Shown here piece by piece: positions 27,701 to 42,500 of a DNA stretch of 64,000 bases (positions are counted from its first letter, which is position 1; each line of letters starts with the position of its first letter). The translations under genes were made by a program, and so were the position numbers. Location: positions 104,691,278 to 104,755,277 of the forward strand of contig JAVHZZ010000010.1 in NCBI GenBank assembly GCA_036250195.1. The letters run 5' to 3'. A model generated the notes under the pieces. That model had not been told where the DNA came from. It made no database searches and saw only the letters and a list, made by a program, of their open reading frames with translations. This stretch comes from Mixophyes australis (Eukaryota > Chordata > Amphibia > Anura > Limnodynastidae).

Positions 27701-30472
27701 GCCTGATATATTGGTGGTGCTGACAAAGGGACCTTGGGATGTTCTGAAACATTAATATAGTAAACATCTGTTTAATTGCACAGACTGATTGATTTGTTTG
27801 TACAAGACCCGGGCAGCCGGTACTAAATAAATGCTCATATTTACCCTTGCTGGCTCTTTTCAGTCAGGTCTTTGTAAAAGTAAGAAAAGTTATTTATTTT
27901 GGTTGCCGTGGGATAAGAGCAGATTGTATTTAGTGCGACAGGACCGAAGTCACTCAAAAAGGCTATAGGGGTAGTGGCTAGGCGCTCCTACTGGCGCTAC
28001 CCCTTGGACGTCCCTAAAGTGGGTGGAGCGTTAAAGGGCCCACTGGTGGCAATCCATGGAGGTCATCAGTATGGACCTTCTGGGGGTGGCTGTCTATCTC
28101 ACATCAGTATGGACCTTCTGGGGGTGGCTGTCTATCTCACATCAGTATGGACCTTCTGGAGGTAGCTGTCTATCTCACATCAGTATGGACCTTCTGGAGG
28201 TGGCTGTCTATCTCACATCAGTATGGACCTCCTGAAGGTGGCTGTCTATCTCACACCTGATCACAAGCCCTGCGTCCAAGTCATGATATGATCAGCAGGC
28301 TTGAAGCTCTGGTTGACCGTGGACCACATTGGAGAGATCAGTCATCTGCCAATCAGACTACATGTTGGCCATTTTTGTTAACCCAACTTCATTCAGCTCA
28401 ATATGGATTTCCCCATTTCGCGAAATAGTCTGTAGATCCAGTTGTCCAACAACCAGGTCAAACGTCTGGATGTCCAAATACCATACATGACCGGGAGTAG
28501 AGGTAGGAGTTCATGATCGGCTTTTAAACGGACATGTACCGAGTGGGAGTCACCAATGAAATTGCCCAAGACCCTTGCCTCCCGGTCACTATCCAACGAT
28601 TGTTTTTATTGGCGAGAGGATTTTAAGATTCCGCTCTTTCAACACATTGTAGCTTAGAATGTGCAGCATTCTCTGACCAATCAGTGCTCAGAACAATAGT
28701 TCATAAAGCAAAATCGCAACATCCAGTCACCAGATGTAGGATAACCAACTATTAGTCAAGAACCGGAACGGAAGTAACCTATCAATAATATAACTGCACG
28801 TTACAGGGCAAAAGGCGCTGGGAGAACAAAAAAAAAAGCACAAGAACCAATGAGCACTTTGGCAAATATTTCATGTCCTTTTTCAGGATACAATATATTG
28901 TACTTGTGGCGCGTATTAACGCATGAGAAAAACAAGACCATGCAAAAACATTTCATCCCATTTTTAAGGGATTGAAAGTGCATAGATGATAAAGTCCCCC
29001 TTTTTTTATTTTTTATGTTAATTGGAGGTGGTGAAATTTAAAAGGTTCTATTTACGTTTTTCTTCTTTAAAGCATGCAATGTATTTATTAGTGGAATCCC
29101 TGGATGTTATCTATGACAGATATGGGTACACCCTTTTCAATTTAATCTACAAAAGAGATGTACTCTGGAACCCCATAAAACGATTTAACAAGATGGAGGT
29201 TGCACGAACAGAGCGATAGCAGCTTCCCAATGACCAAGCACCAAACAACCTTCTATCACAGATACATTGTATCAGACAAGACACAGGACACAGAATCACT
29301 CTGTTACATACAGAGATATCGCCAGCAAAACAGGACACACATTTAAACTGAAACGTCACAGGACACAAAACAGGTTGGCAGTGGTTAGTACAATACCTTC
29401 CGTATCGGGAGTCTTGATTTCGACAAGTACAGAAATATCATCTTTAAACAAAAAAAAGAAATATAGCAAGTTAAGGGGTTAGTATAAAGCGGTTATATTA
29501 AACGTTAGTGGTGTTAAAATAAAAGGAGAAAAATAAAATAACATGTTTTATAAATAAAAATATTCTATGCATTACAAAGCAAAATAAGAAACAGGGATAT
29601 TTAAAAAGGAAATGAAAAATATTTTTGCAAATAAGACTTTCTATTGTCTATATTCTACCACTCCACCCTCCTTGTCTATAGCATCATGTGTTAGTGACCA
29701 ATTGTACAAATGCACTTTGGCAAAATGTGTTGCAAATGCAAAAGAAATAAAATCAATATGACGTGCAGCAGATAATTATTTTAGGAAGGAGAGAACAATT
29801 TATATCCAGGGTTCCATTGCAGACGACTTCCTCATTGTCTGCCTGTTGCTATAGTAACAATGCCCCCAGGTCAATGGTACATTACTTAAGTAATGTTATA
29901 TAAGATTCCAGCCAGATGACACCATGTCAGCGGCAGAGTCTAACATGTAAACATTGTGTGTATCCTGGATGTCAAGAGGAAATATATTTCTGCATATGTG
30001 AATTACCAACATGCTCTGACTGTGGCAGAAAACAGCCATATTGGAAACATAAACCTCTTGTTAAATGGTGGAACATGAGAACCGACTTCTGAAACAGCGC
30101 CACCAACAGGCTCAGAAATGAAGTGCAGGCAGCAGAACTTCACCTACCAGGCCTGTAACCAAGCGCATATATTTAGGATAATACGACGGCCAAGTGTTGC
30201 ATGAAAGGAGAAATAATAGATGCTATTTTACACAAGTTATTTCATTTTCACACAACCATTACAATGAGACTGTTCACTGCAAATAATGATCATTATAAAA
30301 GGATGAAAAGCGGCCATGACAGTTTTGTTAAGCTGGGTATACACTGATGCAATTATCCTGCAGATCATCATCATCATCATCAATTTATATAGCGCCACTA
30401 ATTCCGCAGCGCTGTACAGAGAACTCACTCACATCAGTCCCTGCCCCATTGAGGCTTACAGTCTAAATTCCC

Positions 30473-30513
<41 letters not shown>

Positions 30514-33500
30514 GAGAGACTTGGGTCAATTTTGATAGCAGACAATTAATCTACCAGTAGGTTTTTGGAGTGTGGGAGGAAACCGGAGCACCCGGAGGAA
30601 ACCCACGCAAACACGGGGAGAACATACAAACTCTACACAGATAAGGCCATGGTCGTACAATAAACAACCGTTTGTACAGATATCATATTAGTGTGTACAC
30701 TCCCAGCATCATGTTTTATCGTACCAAAGCACTTTGTATCTGTTGATTTGGTTTTATAAGCTTCCTAAAAATCACGTTCAGCGATAGAACGATGTCGGGC
30801 AAATGTGGCAGTGTGTACGCACTCACCACCAGCAGTGTAGGCAGATATCTGTACAGTGTACAGAGTCAGAATCTTTTCACCAGATGAAGATCACAGATCT
30901 GACGGTACATTGTGTAGGTGTGTACACATGAATCTGCATGATCATCGGGACTTTTTCAGTCATTGGTGAAATCGTTACAGAAATTGCATCTGCAGTAAGA
31001 TCACATAGGTGTGTACCCAGCTTTATATTGTTATATTGTTGGACAATCCAAGGCTGGAAACAAACCAGCTATTTTTATTTATTTTTTTAATTCTTTATTT
31101 TGCCGCTTGGAAGAATTCTATGGCTTTTATTAAAGTGGCTCCTGAGTTCTAGACTCCAACTGGTGCTAGTAACGGCACCAGCTACTAGTACACAACATCC
31201 TGGGAGTAGTTTATATGGATACAACGCTCATTGTAATGAGTCAATAGTACAATAGTACATACCTTGCAACTGTCCTCATTAAGGTGGGACAGTCACGGCG
31301 GGAGGAGTGATGGGGGAATTGTTCTGGCAGTCAGGACTATGGTCCCAACTTCCAGGAATGTTGGGAACTATCCCGTTTCACCATGGTGTGCGGGTACTTC
31401 ACGCACCCTTGACTGGCAATGCAAAGGTCTTTTTAGAGGAGGGTGAAGAGGTTTGGGGGTGTGCGGGTGATTCAGAAGCGCTAAGCACACCCCCTTGTGG
31501 GCCAGACCCACAAAGATGAAGCAACACCCCCGCCTTGGTTCGTGTGCCGCCACAAGCAACGGCAGGTGCACATCGGCCGGATTTTCACCAGGAGACTATT
31601 GGGAGATATGAAAACGCCAACTGGGCCGCTTTCACCAAACCACCGCAGCCGTCTAAACCAGCATTAAATTTTACTGATCTATTTTAAAGCCAGAAACGAT
31701 TTAATTCAATAGCTCCATGGCCTATAACTGCTCATATTTATGAAAACTGGATGAAGAGGAAAAGGTGACGTTTCCCTGTAGTAACCCGAATCCAGCTGTC
31801 ATTTCCCCCAGCAGATCAGAAAATAAACACTAAAACATGACGGGGCAGCGTCTTTGTGCTGTGCACCGGTATGTACAACGTCTGTCCTGCACGCAAACAA
31901 AAGACGAGGGATCCCGAGTACACAGAAATATGCACACAAACCCACAGGAGTGTTTAGCAGACGTGCAGCAACGTGTTCTACATCACAGGCAAATCAGCTG
32001 CATTGTGATCATTAGTTCATTACTGAGCTGCAGGTCAGAGAGCAGAGCGGGAAGAGCCATTGTCTGTAGATCATAATGTTATCTGCTGGCTGCAGGACAC
32101 CAACATGGAGCTTCCATAATAAGTCTATAAATCGCAGCTTTAGAATTCAGTGAGGTCCATTCACTCCTTCCCATTGTTATTACATGTTAGGAACAAGGAT
32201 TATCAGATGACGAACTCTATTAATTTCTGATGTGTGTTTATAAAACCCTCAACTTCTGGAGCGCAGGCTTCTGGGAAACAGCGTTTACAATGCCACTTCT
32301 TCAGTCAATGCTGGAAATTCAGACGACACAGGCCAGGGCCGGAGGTAGGATCTCATCTCATGGCTGTTTCACCCTTCCTAGAGCTCAGCAATGTAGGATA
32401 GAGATTCCTTCCAAACATGGAACCCTGGCGGAGACAATGAGATGTCGTGCGCCCTCAGAAGTAATACGGTGGAGCAATGTATTCTATAGTCTAAAATGGC
32501 TTAAAATAAAAAGATAATTTAATGCGCTACCAAAGGAAAGCCCTACCTCTGCCAAGAAAACTATAACATTTACTTTGGGTAACCAAATAAAATTACTGCC
32601 AACAGATAGGAGGCATCCCCTACGTTGTTTTATTATGTTATCTGTTCACACGTGCTTAAATTACTTTAAACACATCTTAAAAAGCAGATTTACAATGTAC
32701 AAAAAGTGACATTAAAGAGAGCAACAAAATATTCCCACTGGACAGAAATAGCAAACACATGACTTTCTAGCTGCTGGGGAACTACAAGTCCCAAAAAGCC
32801 ATAGAATTCTTCCAAGCGGCAAAATAAAGTGGATCCCGAGTTCTGGACTCCGACTGGTGCTAGTAACGGCCCCAGGTACTAGGACACGACATCCTGGAGT
32901 ACTTTATATGGATACAACACTCATTGTAATGAGTCAATAGTACATACCTTTGAACTGTCGTCATTTGGGTGGGACAGTCACAACGGGAAGGGTGATGGGG
33001 GGGGAATTGTTCTGGCAGTCAGGACTATGGTCCCAACATCCAGGAATGTTGGGGACTAGCTCTGGACAGAAATAGCAAACATGTGACTTTCTAGCTGCTG
33101 GGGAACTACAAGTCCCAGCATGAACTGCCATAACTGAAAGCGTATTCTATGCACACTATAATTACCAAGTGAAAAGCTATTGAAGAACGTTGCAGGGAAC
33201 CAAGAAGATTTTTTTAATGGACGTTTACACAAGAAATGCCATAAACATCCTATATTACAAGTTTAATGTCTGCTTACAAACATATATGATCGTTTTTATA
33301 AAGTCCCAATCTACGTTTGGTCTAATAGCCCTTTGGACCATGCGCTGCGTCACTGCACTGCACAGTAGTGCGTTCAGTGGGTTTATACGTTACTGATCCG
33401 CGTACGGCTGACAGAGGCCATAAAGCCACCGTCTATCTGTAACTCTCTGCAATAAAAGTTAATAATGTTAGTAGTTCTTATCTAAGAATAAGAAACCATT

Positions 33501-36500
33501 TAAACAGCTCATCCCCCAGGTGATCCAGGGCAGCCTTAAACAAACAGCTTATAAACAGGAGATTGCAGGCGCCATAGAACTAAAAGTCAATTATCAACAC
33601 ATTTCACGTGTTTTATATCAGAGCATCTCGGCCAGGCCTTACGGGGTTAATAATGCACAGGTTGAGGCAGGAAATCTCATAGAACGTGAAAGTCCTGGCA
33701 AAGTATTTCCATGTATGAGCAACTTGTCTTCCTGAAAAGGTACAGAGCAGTCAAACATGTGGGTGTTATATAAACAGACTGGATGCCGTAACTTCATATC
33801 TAGGAGGTGTGTTTCACATCACAGTCTTTCTGCTACATTTTAATATGTATACTATTCTGTTATTGGAGGACCCTGCTCCTTCCACTATATAACTCTCAGT
33901 CTGTGGCTTCCTGCTGCCTCCATTCCCCTCCTCAAATCATGTCACTGCCCCTGTCACATGCAGCCCTGTCCTCACTACCACATCACTCATCTCCTGATAT
34001 ACTCTGTGCTGCTGGGGGACCCTGCTCCTTCCATTATATAACTCTCAGTCTGTAGTTTCCTGCTGGTTTTCTCTATAAATAAATTAACAATCAATGATGC
34101 CAAAGAGCTATGTGATTTTCCATAACTAGGCCCTTTAAGAATTAGCATTTGAGAAAAGTGTGGTGTACGTAGTTTCTGTCACCGTGTGTGTATTCGGCGG
34201 AGGGATACACCGGATGTTATTTTGTGCTGTATATAGTTGGTGTATGGATTTATCTTCTATGTGTTTACTGCAGTTCTACAGTACAGAAGCGAGAAATAAC
34301 CACTGCGTCTTGGTTACTAAAGACTTATTAAAAATATAAGTCACAGTTTCCCCTCTGGGAAAAAAGGAAGCACGTTGGTAAAACACAAATGAACTGTATT
34401 CTGAACGTACTTCTGCAGGGTGCACCGGCGCTATTGGTAAGGAAAAATCACCTTTATTGGCGCTCCAGTCACATGTTTACGTCTACCACATCTAATGTGA
34501 CGCAGCTGATAAAGGGCGCTCCAAGTCGCGAGCTCCCGTACAAACCATTTTCGAAAAAGTGATAGACATGTTAACAGGCATTAAGATATAGAGTGGGATC
34601 CAAATGCTGATCCAAAATTTCATAAAAGCCCTTTCAGTACCATATGCTACCCGACCAGGGGTGGAAACTGGAAGACTCTGGTAGACTCTCCCCTGTAGAA
34701 TGGAGTAATGGGCTACGTCTATAGTCCTCGTGGTAAAGAAGGACAAAGCGGGAATTTTCTGCATCTGCGGAGATTTTCAAAATACCAATAAATCCAGCAC
34801 TACACACTGTACAGTATCCTTTGCCAAAACAGAGGACATCTCTGCTGCTCTCTCAGGGGGAGACAGTTTGTCCAAAATTGACCCAGTTCAGGTGTACTTT
34901 CAGATGGAAACAGAGCCCAAGAAATACCCGAATATCAAAACACCCAACGGCTTACTGCGATAAATCCGCCGTGTGTGCGGCGCAGCGTTACGGCAGAGAG
35001 CAATGGGTCAAGTCCTACAAGGAATACCGGGTACACAAGGCTATCTGGATAGGATAGTGACAGGGAAAGATGATAAGGACCATCTAAACAATTTGAAAAG
35101 AGTATTAGCCCGACTATAGGGACACGGATTTAATAAAGACAAATGTGATTTTTTTCCCTATTGTGTGCATGTCATCAATAGATGGGGCCGTCACAAGTCA
35201 ACTGATAAAACTGGCAGCACGGTGGCTCAATGGTTAGCACTTCTGCCTTACAGCACTGGGGTCATGAGTTCAATTCCCGACCATGGCCTTATCTGTGAGG
35301 AGTTTGTATGTTCTCCCCGTGTTTGCGTGGGTTTCCTCCAGGTGCTCCGGTTTCCTCCACTGCAAAAACACACTGGTAGGTTAATGGACTCCTAACAAAA
35401 TTGACCTTAGTCTTTCTCTGTCTGTCTGTGTGTGTATGTTTGGGAATTTAGACTGTAAGCTCCAATGGGGCATGGACTGATGTGAGTGAGTTCTCTGTAC
35501 AGCGCTGCGGAATCAGTGGCGCTATATAAATAAATGGTAATGATGATTATGATAAAACTGAGGCAGTACTGGAAGCCCCCCGGCCCGGGTCTGTGTCACA
35601 ACCGAGATTGGATGCTGGGGACACACTACAGGTTTTTCAACAAATTATCCTGTCAATGAAACAATAAATGACTGTTATGTCCGATATCACATCAGTGTGT
35701 ACGATCCCACCATAATGTTTTATCGTACCAAAGCACATCGTATCCTTTCATTTGATTTCATAAACTAAAACTAAAAATCACGATCAGCGATGGAACGATG
35801 TCAGGCAAATGTGGCAGTGTGCACGCACTCACCACCAGCAGCGTAGGCAGATATCTGTACAGTGTACAGAGTCACCATCTTTTCAGCAGATGGTTATGAG
35901 AGATGAAGATCACGGATCTCCAGGTAAGTCACGTAGGTGTGTACAAAGTGGACAAAAGACTCAATAAACATTCTCAGAAACAAAAAAGACTGAATATATC
36001 TGAAGTACTCACCCATTTTGATCCAAAACTGCCCAGACGGGCCTGCGCTGCCTCACTATAGGGCACCGGACATTTGTAGAACCTGCAGCTCTACTCGGCA
36101 GCTCTACTCGGTAAAAGGTAATGACAGCTAAGTGTGCGAGATAAGTGTAACAACATTCCTGGTGAAGGGAGCAGGATCTTGTCCACCAAGGGCGTCAGAT
36201 CAGGTATTGTCAGATGTGTGATCTGATTACAGGATCCCAAAGTTCAAGAGCTAAGGAGAGGGCTGTTGATAGGGAGTGTATGAAAGGTTACACGGCAGTG
36301 ATCCATGTTTGACATGTTTAATAATATATTACCAGGCATCGCAGGAGTCCTAGTGGGGATATCCAACGTCAAATATTGGGGGGGGAACCCTCACCTTTCC
36401 TTGTAAACTCTCAGACATGTATTTAACACAAAACAAAACAGTTTTCCCTATAAAAATAAAGCTTAGAGATAATCAACCCGTTGCTATCCAGCATGCTGTG

Positions 36501-39500
36501 GAACTACAAATCCCAGCATGCTCCATCAGCCACAGCTGTCAGATCATGAAAAGTTGGTGCCGCAAAGATCCGATTTATAAATATAATAAATAATCTGTTA
36601 AAGCTGTAAAACTATTAAATGACATACCAATAGATCAAATGAAATCACAATAAAGAATATTTGATTTTTTTCATATTATTTAGGAATGTACTTTTTACCA
36701 CAAAGCTTAAAAATATTCCCAATGTATATATTTATTATTCTACAAGAGGATCCAGCCCTTGTGTAGAAAACATCGGCTGTTCCAATCTATTAACGACAGG
36801 TCTGCAGAACAGAAAAGTTTCAATTTGAGAACTACGTCCCTCTTCCTGCCATCGTCAGTACCCCATAATAAGAACGTATAAGGCAGTTTTCTGCAAAGTC
36901 GCCTGAACAAGTGGCTACGAGTACCGCGGGCCTCACAGCAGGAACAGACACACATTTCTGTAGGGTGGCACCCAGTTTACCAGACAGAGATTAGGCCAAT
37001 GATGCAGGTGGGGTGGTACACGTTGCAGCGGCTGCTTTATACACAAGACTATCATGGTGGTTCAGTGGTTAGCACTTCTGCCTCACAGCACTGGGGTCAT
37101 GAGTTCGATTCCCAACCATGGCCTTATCTGTGTGGTGTTTGTATGTTCCCCCCCCCCCCCCCCCCGTGTTTGCGTGGGTTTCCTACGGGTGCTCCAGTTT
37201 CCTTCCACACTCTAAAAACATACTAGTAGATTAATTGGCTGCTATCAAAAATTTACCCTAGTCTGTGTGTCTGTCTGTCTGTGTGTATGTTAGGGAATTT
37301 AGACTGTAAGCTCCAATGGGGCAGGGACTGATGTAAGTGAGTTCTCTGTACAGCGCTGCGGAATTAGTGGCGCTATATAAATAAATGATGATGATGATCA
37401 GAGGACGGCGGTGTAGTCTGCGGATTCTCTGGGCACCTGCGATTTGCACCTTACATTTGTACTGCAGTAAACACCATTCACATAGGTTTGTTTTCCCATA
37501 AATATAATCATTTCATTACAACTAAAAAAAAAACCAAACACATAAAAACCCAACACATTATATATTGATGGAATGATATATAAAAGGGGTATGTTGCATA
37601 GCTGAATAAAATGTCTAAACTTTCTGACCTCTGATCACTTTAAACTTCACTCATAAGTCCTAATGTAACAAGTGAGTAAATGATCATTGAAAATGGCAAT
37701 TTGTGGATTCGTTTCTGTAAACTAACAGAATGTCCTATGGTCCTATTACAGCACATATACACCCCCCCCTCCCCCCGTGTAGCAGGCGAGACAAGGTGAC
37801 ATGAACTACAGGACTCACAGCAATGAGCGCACCTGTCTCCTACCTGCCTGCAGGCAACGTTACCCAGGTGAATACATTCCGGCAATACAAACAGAGAGTC
37901 GCTCACTAGGAATACAAGTTATAGAGTGCAGGGCGGACAGACAACCTCACTGGTCACCAGAGCTTTAAACTGAGGTACTCCAAGGGGTATATTTACTAAA
38001 CTGCGGGTTTGAAAACGTGGAGATGTTGCCTATAACAACCAATCAGATTCTAATTAGCATTTTGCAGAATGCACTAAATAAATGACAGCTAGAATCTGAT
38101 TGGTTGCTATAGGCAACATCTCCACTTTTTCAAACCCACAGTTTAGTAAATATAGCCCCCAGGTCTTTCTGCACATAATTACAGAGATCCATTTAGAAAT
38201 GTATTTTCCTCTTAAAGTCAAACAGAGATCTAGAGAACAGCGTCTGTCGGGCGTTATACTGAATCCTTCCAGTTACCAGGAACGGAGGGGCGGACGCCGG
38301 GGGGGGGGGGGGAATCTCGGATGGACTTGTGAAAGGGAGAAGGATCTGACAACGCTGTATTTCCATGTAACCTTGGAGACCGTTTTTAGTTCTGCAAAAT
38401 AGCAGCTGTTTAACACGCAGCGTCCATTTAAAGGGGGAACAAATAGATCTACATCGCTTCAGAACAGGAAAACGTAACTTTTTTGTAAGAAACAATATAT
38501 ATTGTTGAGCGTGATTATAGGAGGAGTTTAAGGGGGTTAATAATACCCGAATTTGACAACAGAATGTAAAGCGTTTCAGGCCTGGACATAGCTGTAACTC
38601 TATTTATGTTGTGTTTATTGGCAAGAAATTCTCTTTCCCAGACAGCTGTCTGTGCAACTTCACCCCAGAGGAGAGCGGAGCACAACACAACCTACAGTGC
38701 ACTTAATATTTAATGGTATTCAATATATATGATACATTACGATGCGTCTGCATACTGGAACCCAGTCATACATTGAATAATGTATCCCCCCACATAAACA
38801 AACTTTAAAGTGAAAGGACAACTAGCAATCAACAAGGGAGGGGGTCCACCCCTAATGCTAAAAATACAAGTATTACACAGCAGGGAGGGGCCGGCTGGGA
38901 GGAGGGCAGATTAACCCTCTCACTGCACGAAATACACAAAGATTATGGGGCCCTTTGTGACAAGGGTCAAACGCGTTTTTTTGCACCATATAAAATTAAA
39001 TTTATTCTTCCACCATCCACACACAGCGTAATGCAACACAGGAGCGTGTCAAACTGAAAGCAGCATTATTTAAAAAGGGAGGGTTGTAATTATCCTGTAA
39101 AGAACAAATTCTGCAGCACCTTCCACTTCCCGTCCGTTCCTATGTGTCACTAGGGAAAGAACAATACTGGAATTCTGACAGAAACCTCCACAATGACGAG
39201 TAAATGATAAATAACAGAAGGAGGATATAGTGTATACGCACTGGAATTACTCTGTGTTAAGGGGGACAGGGCACCTGCACACTGGAGTCAGTGGTTTTGT
39301 GGGCCGCTAGCTCCCATAGGAGCCAGTGAAATCAGGCCTGAGGCACTGGGTGCCTCGTGCCTCCAATAATAGTATCAGAAGTGAAACTATAGGTTAAATA
39401 TGGGTTCAGCCGACAACTGACGGCCTCCATGTGATAGGTCACTGCTGGTTTCCATACATTTACAGCATTTTTCATTTTTTGTTAATAAGTAACCAGAATG

Positions 39501-42500
39501 CATTGAGGCATTATCGCCATGGCGATGTAATAATACCTCATCAGGAATTCACTCCTACGCTTTATCATCTACATCTCCTATCAGTTATTTCTCCTCGGTC
39601 GTCATGCAACGAGATAATGCGGATTCTATGGGTTCTCTGCTATCTGATGAGAGAAGAACTTATATAATCTTCATATGTACAATAGGTTTTACAATACAGT
39701 AAATAAAAAACAGGGTCAGTCCACAGTCTTCTGTTTCTTCATATCCATGCTATATATACTGCGCTGTGATGTAATATGCCATGTGACCTCTGTACCATCA
39801 GACACACTACCATATATACCCCTCTGTCATGTACCTTATATTTTGGCCTGCGCCATTATACCCGGCATCCTGATACAATATTCTAGCCTCTGACACCAGC
39901 TCTCCTAAAACAAGAAAAGTAGACGCACGTTTTTGTCAGATACTCCGTCCTGCCAAGACAAGAGAACTTCAAGTGCCCGATGCCACTGGTACACAACTGG
40001 TGGACCTCAGACCACATCCAGAGAGCTGCCACCGGTTGTCCGGGCCTGGCCCTTTGCCTCAAGCAAAGGGAAAATAATCTTTAGTCAGTACTTGGAGGGT
40101 GAGCTGTGTGTAGGGTCACCTTTATTAAAACTATCTGCCTGCCCTAAACCTCAGTGGTCTCTTTCTCTTCCTCTCTGCCAAGAGCACCGTCCAATCAGAG
40201 CGAAGGACACAAGAGGTGTCGGATACTGGAATTCTAAATTCTACTTTCATCTCTGGCCATGGCATTGAATAATTATAGCGGCAGTATATGTCCGATCGTG
40301 GCCCCCACTTTTGTCAGTTGTCGGTGAAGGTAGAGTACTCCTTTAATCCAGGTGTCACTCTCAGTAAAATGTTTCAAATATAAACAACTGAGACAATCCT
40401 GAGAACTGCGACACATGAAGCCTAGAACACTAGTCTGTGTCACTTCACACAGCTCTAATACAATGTCACAACTACATGAAACAACATTCATCGCACTAAG
40501 CATGTTGTTCCCATTACAAGACTGCTGTACTCGGTCTGATAAAAGAGGGATCTAACCAGCAGACGTGCAACAGGCTAAATCAGTGGACACATTGTCTCTG
40601 AAGTCCATTGGGCTTATTCGTTTGGTTGTTGTCATCAGTCAAGGAGTTTAATATATAAGGAAATTTCATGCATTTTAAGGTATTTAAAAGTTTAAAGCTT
40701 CAATACCACCTAAAGTGGTAGAGGGTTAGGAGGGTGGACACACACAGGTCACACAACCCAAGTGTTCAGGCGGAGTGAACCCCTGACCACATTGTGTGTC
40801 CTGGGGAGGGAGCGCATGGTACTGCAGGTATAAAAGGATCAGGAAGATCGTGGGTCCCGCAACGAAACGTCTCATTTGGAGGTTACACCAAAAGTCAAAA
40901 GGATGAAAGTTTTTAATGAAAATAACATCTACCAGTCAACGATAAGTTCACAGAAGTCACATCGGTAGATCAGTCACCACTGTCACCAACGTTGTCCGCA
41001 CACTGGCCGATCTGGATTACCGTTATAGACATGTGTGGCCGGATCTGAAAACCCATCCATTGGGCATCTGGATGATGGGCACATACACAGATACAGTCTG
41101 ATGTCTTTACCAACTGACACCTAACAGCTCCCACCAGATGTACATCAGAAAGTACAGAGACTATTTTCCGAGTCTACAAGAGCAGAATCGGCTGTTCACA
41201 TTGCACCATGATTTATTTATTATAAAATATATATAATATATAATATATATATACACACACAAGCACACAAAGCGCTTCGGAGAATGTTTTCTCACAGGAG
41301 AGCATACAAACCCCGCACACCACTGTGGGGCCGCACATCCATGCACTTTACTGCAACTTCTCTTACAGAAACAAATTCCCAGTTACACAAACCCTGAGTG
41401 GGATCAAATGGGGCACTATCCAAACCAAAATCAATTCATATAGTTTACTGAATCACAAGTCCTGTCAATGCAAGGAATTATGTACGGATAAAACAATGTA
41501 TATATGGATCAGCAACAAAATTACAACCACTGACAACTGAAGTAAATAACATTGATTATCTTGTTACAATAACACCTGACAAGGGGTGAGATATATAGGC
41601 AGTAAGAGGACAGTTAGTTCTGGAAATTGTGTTTGAATCAGGAAAAATGTAAGGATCTCAGCCACAATGGCCTAATTGTGATGGGTAGACGACTGTGTTG
41701 GAGCATCTCAAACATGACAGGTCTTGTGGGGTGTTCCAGGTATGCAGTGGTTAGTACCTACCAAAGTGGTCCATGGAAGGACAACCGGTGAACCAGCAAC
41801 AGGGTAATGGGCGCCCAAGGCTCATTGACGAGCATAAGGAGTGGAGGCTACCTGTCTGGTCCAATCCCACAGAAGAGCTACTGTAGCACAAACTGCTGAA
41901 AAAGTTAATGCTGTATATGATAGAAAGGTGTCAGAACACACAGTGCCTCACAGCTTGCTGCGTATGGGGCTGTGTATTGCCCGTGCTGACCCCTGTCCAC
42001 TACAATGGCCATTTGAGTGCCAGAACTGGACCATGGAGCTATGGAGGAAAGGTGGCCTGCTCTGATGAATCGTGTTTTCTTTTACATCACGTGGACGGCT
42101 GGGTGCGTGTGCCTCATTTATTTGGAAATAGATGGCACCAGGATGCACTATGGGAAGAAGACAAGGCGGCAGAGGCAGTGTGATGCTCTGGGCAATGTTC
42201 TGCTGGGAAACCTTGGGTCCTGACATTCATGTGGATGTTACTTTGACACGTACCACCTACCTAAACATTGCTGCAGACCAAGTACACCCCTTCATGGCAG
42301 CGGTATTCCCCACTTTCAGTGGCCTCTTTCAGCAGGATAATGCACCCTGCCACACTGCAAACATTGTTCAGCAATGGTTTGAGGAACATGACAGAGTTTA
42401 AGGTGTTGACTTGGCCTCCAAATTCCCCAGATCTCAGTCTGATCGAGCATCTGTGGGATGTGCTGTAAAAACAAATCCAAGCCATGGAGGCCTCACCTCA

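Larger units (their letters stand above)
25455..29396 (-). other. ano5 intron 2 (3.9 kb)
   Basis: Contains tandem repeats (26113-26255, 28065-28254), two SINE/LINE tails (26683-26729, 27297-27340) and half of a hAT-type MITE (27125-27200). Nothing recognised in 25460-26110, 27345-28060 or 28260-29390. Confidence 0.6.

Noticed and set aside
26113..28254. Regular direct repeats resembling a CRISPR array
   Set aside because: The units are contiguous tandem repeats without unique spacers, and the DNA is eukaryotic.
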